A stretch of DNA of 64,000 nt from Onthophagus taurus (Eukaryota > Arthropoda > Insecta > Coleoptera > Scarabaeidae): assembly GCF_036711975.1 (NCBI RefSeq), contig NC_091968.1:18104001-18168000 (forward strand), read 5' to 3'. Numbering within the stretch: the stretch's first letter is position 1; each line of letters opens with the position of its first letter. The notes under the pieces were generated by a model. The model saw only the letters and a program-made list of their open reading frames with translations, was not told where the DNA came from and made no database searches. The position numbers and the translations under genes were made by a program. This document shows, piece by piece, positions 57,682-64,000 of the stretch.

Positions 57682-59015
57682 TTAATTTGGCCAAACTATC
57701 GATTCAATCCAAGAAATATAGTTGGAAACTCTTGTATAAATCCCAGGAACTAACCCACAATTATTTCCAAACGATGTAACCCCAACAATCCTATACATTT
57801 GCGGTGAATCCTGAATTTGCATTTGAATGGGTCCACCTGAATCACCTTGACACGCGTCCACACTCGATTCTGGATCTCCTCCACATAATTGTAACTCTTC
57901 ATCGAAACCATTCGCCAATCTAGTTTGTGGACGATAACTCCTCATGCAGTTTTTCGCCGGCAAATTATATAAATACGCTTTTTGGAGATAACTTTGTAAT
58001 CCACTTCCGTAATATGTAGCTCCCCATCCAGTTATTGTTAAATTATTATGATCTAGCTCAAATTTGGATTGTAAACAAGCAGGTTTTACGTATCTCGTGT
58101 AAATAGCCGGACGATCTAATTTAATTAAAGCAATATCGTGGTAAAAAGATTCGAAATCGTACTCAGGGGGAGTAAATACTTCTTTGACTTTAAAGTTTTG
58201 AGGTTCTGCAAATTCGGTTGTTGAAGATACATCTAAATCGCCTAATCTTACTAGGGAAACAGGTCCACTAAAAATAATTAAAAAATTAGATGCGTAAAAA
58301 GAAAATTTTTGTTGTTTTCGTACAAATCTCGTGATTCTAAACAATGGGCTGCTGTCAAGATGAATTGATCGCTGATTAAGCTCCCACCGCATTTAAATTC
58401 GAAGTTTTCTGATGGACCATATCCCAAAATAGCCTAAAATCATCTTAAAATTAACTGTAAATAATGATTTTAATTTTTAATTACCATATGGGGGTATTCC
58501 TCAAAATAAGCATTCACACCTCCAAGCACAAAAGGAGCAACATTATTCCCAAATACACTTTTTGGCGTTGTAGTTGTGGTGGTTGTAGTGGTCGTTATCG
58601 TAGTTTTGATGTCCAACTTTAAATATTCTTGACATTCTTTAAGAATAAAATTAAATATTAATTAATAAATGTGTAATATTAAATTATTAATTTTTTACTT
58701 TCTTCGCTTATCCTGTTTGAAATTCGTCCTTGGATAATTTCTTTTTTAACTTGATCACAACAAACGATAGGATGTATGCCATAAAATCCACATAAAACAG
58801 GTCGAAATCCTTTTTGAAGCTCGCTGCTTGCCGAGGCACAATCTGAGACACATATTCCGATGGAACGATTTTGTAAATAACAAAGTTGATATTCTTAAAT
58901 ATTTTTGGTGAATTAATTTATTTAATATAAACTGGGTCAAGTATTAAAACCTACCTTTAGAATTAACGCACAAAATGAGAGTTAATCCGAGAAACGTCTT
59001 AATGGAACCATGCAT
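57682..59015 (-). CDS. Protease E: CLIPC serine protease, Phe activation site
   Basis: Five exons, minus strand: 59015-58955, 58893-58699, 58636-58485, 58433-58324, 58267-57682; 367 codons. Signal peptide MHGSIKTFLGLTLILCV. The CLIP domain has the six Cys but is the most diverged (YQLCYLQNRSIGICVSDC). The Thr run is the longest of the five. Activation site NNVAPF before VLGG (P1 Phe121). Triad His166, Asp217, Ser316; Asp310 in the S1 pocket. The last intron can be read through as an open frame, so exon 5 alone overestimates the protein. It lies between two satellites. No lesion found. Confidence 0.9.
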
Positions 59016-59172
59016 TGTGTTGAACTGATTTTATTCAAAATAATCCAACTCACCTTGGTTCTTGAGAAAATATACAAATTAAGGAAAGAGGTGAACACGA
59101 ATCATTTTTTTTTTATTTTGTTTGGCCTCAGTAACTCTTCCCGATATTTCCATATTGACTACGTTTTATCTA

Positions 59173-62100
59173 CAGGGTGATTCACATAAGAACAGACACA
59201 GAGCAGGGACATGTAGAGGACAATAAATTAAGATGATTTAACGCAACTTATCTCTATACCAAGTTGTACCTCTGAGGAGTTATAGGCTTTCAAAGTTGGA
59301 TCTTAAATTTTTAAAACATTGAATATCTTCGTAATACATTAAGCTAGAAAAACCAAATTTGGTATACGTTATGAGTGTACCGAGGGTATTAATTGGTAGC
59401 AAGTTGAGACCAATTGAGGCATTTCAAAGGGTTGATTAAGGGTGATGGTTCCCTAAATTTTGGCAGATTTTTTTAACCTTTTTGTGGATTTAATACATTA
59501 TTACCTCATTTCATGTGGAATTTAATTCTAAAACTTTTTTTACTCTTACTATTTTTTAAAAAACATTGTCGTTTTCATAAAAAACTTCAAAAAACTAAAG
59601 ACGCGTATCTTGTTAATGCTACTTAAAATCATCAAAAATTCAGTAGTCGGCTGTGAAATTGTACGTAATTTGAGGAATAAACTGTTTATTATGAACTAAA
59701 AAGACATCATCCACAAACAAATTTAGTTTAGGCATAATAATTTTCTAGTGATAAAGAGAAAATCCCCAAAATCTCAAAATTAAGTACTTTTGGTTTTAAA
59801 ATCAATCATAACTCAAGAATGAAAGGTGAAGACGAAAAGTTTTTTAGGAATAAATTGTTTATTATGAACTAAAAAGATATTATTGATAAACAGATTTTGT
59901 TTAAATGTAATGATTTTCTAGTGATAAAGAGAAAATCCCCATAATGTTACAATTGAGTACTTTTGTTATCAAAATCGATCATTACTCAAAAATTAATTGT
60001 TATGGCGATAAGGTTTTTTAAAATAAATTGTTTATTATGAACTAAGAAGACATCATCCATAAACAGATTTGGGTTAGTTATAATGATTTTCTAGTGATAA
60101 AGAAAAAATCATCAAAATGTTAAAATTGAGTACTTTTGGTATTAAAATAGATCATAACTCAAAAATTAAAGGTGATGGAGAAAAGTTTATTTGAAATAAA
60201 TTGTTTATTATGAACTAAAAGGACATTACTCATAAACAGATTTGGTTTAGTTGTAATAATATTCTAATGATAAAAAGAAAAAATCATCGAAATATCTAAA
60301 TTGAGTACTTTTGGTATTAAAATTGATCATAACTCAAGGATGAAAGGTGATGGAGAAAAGTTTTTTAGTAATAAATTGTTTATTATGAACTAAAAAAACA
60401 TCATCCATAAACAAATTTAGTTTAGGTATAATGATTTTCTAGTGATAAAGAAAAAATCACCAAAATGTTAAAATTGAGTACTTTTGGTATTACAATAGAT
60501 CATAACTCAAAAATTAAAGTTGATGGAGAAAAGTTTATTTGAAATAAATTGTTTATTATGAACTAAAAAGACATTACTCATAAACAGATTTGGTTTAGTT
60601 GTAATAATATTCTAATGATAAAAAGAAAAAATCATCGAAATATCAAAATTGAGTACTTTTGGTATTAAAATTGATCATAACTCAAGGATGAAAGGTGATG
60701 GAGAAAAGTTTTTTAGGAATAAATTGTTTATAATGAACTAAAAAAACATCATCCATCAACAAATTTAGTTTAGGTATAATGATTTTTTAGTGATAAAGAA
60801 GAAATCACCAAAATGTTAAAATTGAGTACTTTTGGTATTAAAATAGATCATAACTCAAAAATTAAAGGTGATGGAGAAAAGTTTATTTGAAATAAATTGT
60901 TTATTATGAACTAAAAAGACATTACTCATAAACAGATTTGGTTTAGTTATAATGATTTTCTAATGATAAAAACTAGAATCATCGAAATATCAAAATTGAG
61001 TACTTTTGGTATTAAAATTGATCATAACTCAAGGATGAAAGGTGATGGAGAAAAGTTTTTTAGGAATAAATTGTTTATTATGAACTAAAAAAACATCATC
61101 CATAAACAAATTTAGTTTAGGTATAATGATTTTTTAGTGATAAAGAAAAAGTCACCAAAATGTTAAAATTGAGTACTTTTGGTATTAAAATAGATCATAA
61201 CTCAAAAATTAAAGGTGATGAAGAAAAGTTTATTTGAAATAAATTGTTTATTATGAACTAAAAAAACATCATCCATAAACAAATTTAGTTTAGGTATAAT
61301 GATTTTTTAGTGATAAAGAAAAAGTCACCAAAATGTTAAAATTGAGTACTTTTGGTATTAAAATAGATCATAACTCAAAAATTAAAGGTGATGAAGAAAA
61401 GTTTATTTGAAATAAATTGTTTATTATGAACTAAAAGGACATTACTCATAAACAGATTTGGTTTAGTTGTAATAATATTCTAATGATAAAAAGAAAAAAT
61501 CATCGAAATATATAAATTGAGTACTTTTGGTATTAAAATTAATCATAACTCAAGGATGAAAGGTAATGGAGAAAAGTTTTTTAGGAATAAATTGTTTATT
61601 ATGAACTAAAAAAACATCATCCATAAACAAATTTAGTTTAGGTATAATGATTTTCTAGTGATAAAGAAAAAATCACCAAAATGTTAAAATTGAGTACTTT
61701 TGGTATTAAAATAGATCATAACTCAAAAATTAAAGGTGATGGAGAAAAGTTTATTTGAAATAAATTGTTTATTATGAACTAAAAAGACATTACTCATAAA
61801 CAGATTTGGTTTAGTTATAATGATTTTCTAATGATAAAAAGAGGGAATCATCGAAATATCAAAATTGAGTACTTTTGGTATTAAAATTGATCATAACTCA
61901 AAAATTAAAGGTGATGAAGAAAAGTTTATTTGAAATAAATTGTTTATTATGAACTAAAAGGACATTACTCATAAACAGATTTGGTTTAGTTGTAATAATA
62001 TTCTAATGATAAAAAGAAAAAATCATCGAAATATATAAATTGAGTACTTTTGGTATTAAAATTAATCATAACTCAAGGATGAAAGGTGATGGAGAAAAGT

Positions 62101-64000
62101 TTTTTAGGAATAAATTGTTTATTATGAACTAAAAAAACATCATCCATAAACAAATTTAGTTTAGGTATAATGATTTTCTAGTGATAAAGAAAAAATCACC
62201 AAAATGTTAAAATTGAGTACTTTTGGTATTAAAATAGATCATAACTCAAAAATTAAAGGTGATGGAAAAAAGTTTATTTGAAATAAATTGTTTATTATGA
62301 ACTAAAAAGACATTACTCATAAACAGATTTGGTTTAGTTATAATGATTTTCTAATGATAAAAAGAGGGAATCATCGAAATGTCAAAATTGAGTACTTTTG
62401 GTATTAAAATTGATCATAACTCAAGGATGAAAGGTGATGGAGAAAAGTATTTAGGAATAAATTGTTTATTATGAACTAAAAAAACATCATCCATCAACAA
62501 ATTTAGTTTAGGTATAATGATTTTTTAGTGATAAAGAAGAAATCACCAAAATGTTAAAATTGAGTACTTTTGGTATTAAAATAGATCATAACTCAAAAAT
62601 TAAAGGTGATGGAGAAAAGTTTATTTGAAATAAATTGTTTGTTATGAACTAAAAGGACATTACTCATAAACAGATTTGGTTTAGTTGTAATAATATTCTA
62701 ATGATAAAAAGAAAAAATCATCGAAATATCTAAATTGAGTACTTTTGGTATTAAAATTAATCATAACTCAAGGATGAAAGGTGATGGAGAAAAGTTTTTT
62801 AGGAATAAGTTGTTTATTATGAACTAAATAAACATCATCCATAAACAAATTTAGTTTAGGTATAATGATTTTTTAGTGATAAAGAAGAAATCACCAAAAT
62901 GTTAAAATTGAGTACTTTTGGTATTAAAATAGATCATAACTCAAAAATTAAAGGTGATGGAGAAAAGTTTATTTGAAATAAATTGTTTGTTATGAACTAA
63001 AAGGACATTACTCATAATCAGATTTGGTTTAGTTGTAATAATATTCTAATGATAAAAAGAAAAAATCATCGAAATATCTAAATTGAGTACTTTTGGTATT
63101 AAAATTAATCATAACTCAAGGATGAAAGGTGATGGAGAAAAGTTTTTTAGGAATAAGTTGTTTATTATGAACTAAAAAAACATCATCCATAAACAAATTT
63201 AGTTTAGGTATAATGATTTTTTAGTGATAAAGAAGAAATCACCAAAATGTTAAAATTGAGTACTTTTGGTATTAAAATAGATCATAACTCAAAAATTAAA
63301 GGTGATGGAGAAAAGTTTATTTGAAATAAATTGTTTGTTATGAACTAAAAGACATTACTCATAAACAGATTTGGTTTAGTTATAATGATTTTCTAATGAT
63401 AAAAAGAGAGAATCATCGAAATATCAAAATTGAGTACTTTTGGTATTAATATTGATCATAACTCAAGGATGAAAGGTGATGGAGAAAAGTTTTTTAGGAA
63501 TAAATTGTTTATTATGAACTAAAAAAACATTATCCATAAACAAATTTAGTTTAGGTATAATGATTTTTTAGTGATAAAGAAAAAATCACCAAAATGTTAA
63601 AATTGAGTACTTTTGGTATTAAAATAGATCATAACTCAAAAATTAAAGGTGATGGAGAAAAGTTTATTTGAAATAAATTGTTTATTATGAACTAAAAAGA
63701 CATTACTCATAAACAGATTTGGTTTAGTTGTAATAATATTCTAATGATAAAAAGAAAAAATCATCGAAATATCTAAATTGAGTACTTTTGGTATTAAAAT
63801 TAATCATAACTCAAGGATGAAAGGTGATGGAGAAAAGTTTTTTAGTAATAAATTGTTTATTATGAACTAAAAAAACATCACCCATAAACAGATTTAGTTT
63901 AGGTATAATGATTTTTTAGTGATAAAGAAAAAATCACCAAAATGTTAAAATTGAGTACTTTTGGTATTAAAATAGATTATAACTCAAAAATTAAAGGTGA
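59173..64000. mobile_element. TA-flanked transposon end leading into a satellite
   Basis: At 59171 TA is followed by CAGGGTGATTCACATAAG, a terminal sequence of the same general type as the foldback element at 43913. Single-copy sequence continues to about 59570 and passes without a break into the tandem array. The opposite end is beyond the window, so the assignment as one element is inferred. Confidence 0.45.
59580..64000. repeat. Dimeric satellite, about 172-bp monomers, open to the right
   Basis: AATTGTTTATTATGAACTAA recurs every 171-176 bp from about 59675 to the window end, about 25 monomers. Two types alternate: one with CATCATCCATAAACAAATTT and AATAGATCATAACTC, one with GACATTACTCATAAACAGATT and ATTGATCATAACTCAAGG. 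The higher-order unit is thus about 345 bp. Early monomers (59.6-60.1 kb) are more diverged than later ones, as at the edge of an array. No coding. Confidence 0.9.

Noticed and set aside
57682..58392. Single-exon reading of protease E
   Set aside because: The frame runs through the last intron by chance. The conserved GT...AG sites and comparison with A-D show that the intron 58268-58323 is real.

Overview
The window is AT-rich nuclear DNA from an animal, almost certainly an insect. The only host genes I can support are five paralogous clip-domain (CLIPC, Persephone/Snake-like) serine proteases. They have short GT-AG introns, signal peptides and complete His/Asp/Ser triads. A beetle is plausible but not proven from sequence alone. 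Nearly everything else is mobile DNA in various states of decay, or tandem repeats. There is no bacterial-style gene organisation, no CRISPR and no rRNA.

The proteases are named here A (7972-9310, minus), B (18492-19592, minus), C (27829-28935, minus), D (42204-43511, plus) and E (57682-59015, minus). A, D and E have five exons: signal peptide, CLIP domain, Thr-rich linker plus activation site, His exon, Asp/Ser exon. B and C share an in-frame deletion that joins the signal peptide to the tail of the CLIP exon, so they are secreted proteases without a CLIP domain. The residue before the mature N-terminus is His in A and Phe in B-E, although the catalytic pocket is trypsin-like (Asp189 equivalent) in all five.

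Layout. 1-6452: nested remains of LINEs, a Copia-type element and a Gypsy-type element, all on the minus strand. 7173-10380: foldback element, LINE tail, protease A, Harbinger remnant. 10563-14460: a solitary hammerhead-like motif, then a Gypsy element split by a 1.06-kb TA-flanked transposon and by a palindromic ACTAG repeat. 14510-16657: a tyrosine-recombinase element absent from the paralogous site. 16700-20253 and 25800-29990: two copies of a duplicon carrying the Gypsy tail, a Penelope fragment, a decayed mariner, protease B or C, and a Harbinger remnant. 20254-25800: small elements, a YqaJ-nuclease remnant and a nearly full-length LINE. 30290-35300: RTE and jockey pieces, a Polinton polymerase fragment, and a hAT MITE inside a Tigger inside another repeat. 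35270-38383: a nearly intact Penelope-like element with hammerhead-like motifs. 38472-41780: TIR elements, one carrying tRNA-like modules in both arms. 43913-51098: a 7.2-kb foldback element whose left arm contains a LINE and a 142-bp satellite. 52000-53860: satellite with a hairpin in each unit. 54530-57290: satellite of about 170-bp monomers in dimers. 59173-64000: a TA-flanked transposon end leading into a second dimeric satellite of about 172 bp that runs off the window.

The proteases probably act in an extracellular immune or melanisation cascade (inference from family). Repeats drove the local duplications: because B and C sit in the same duplicon, each serves as an empty-site control for insertions in the other.
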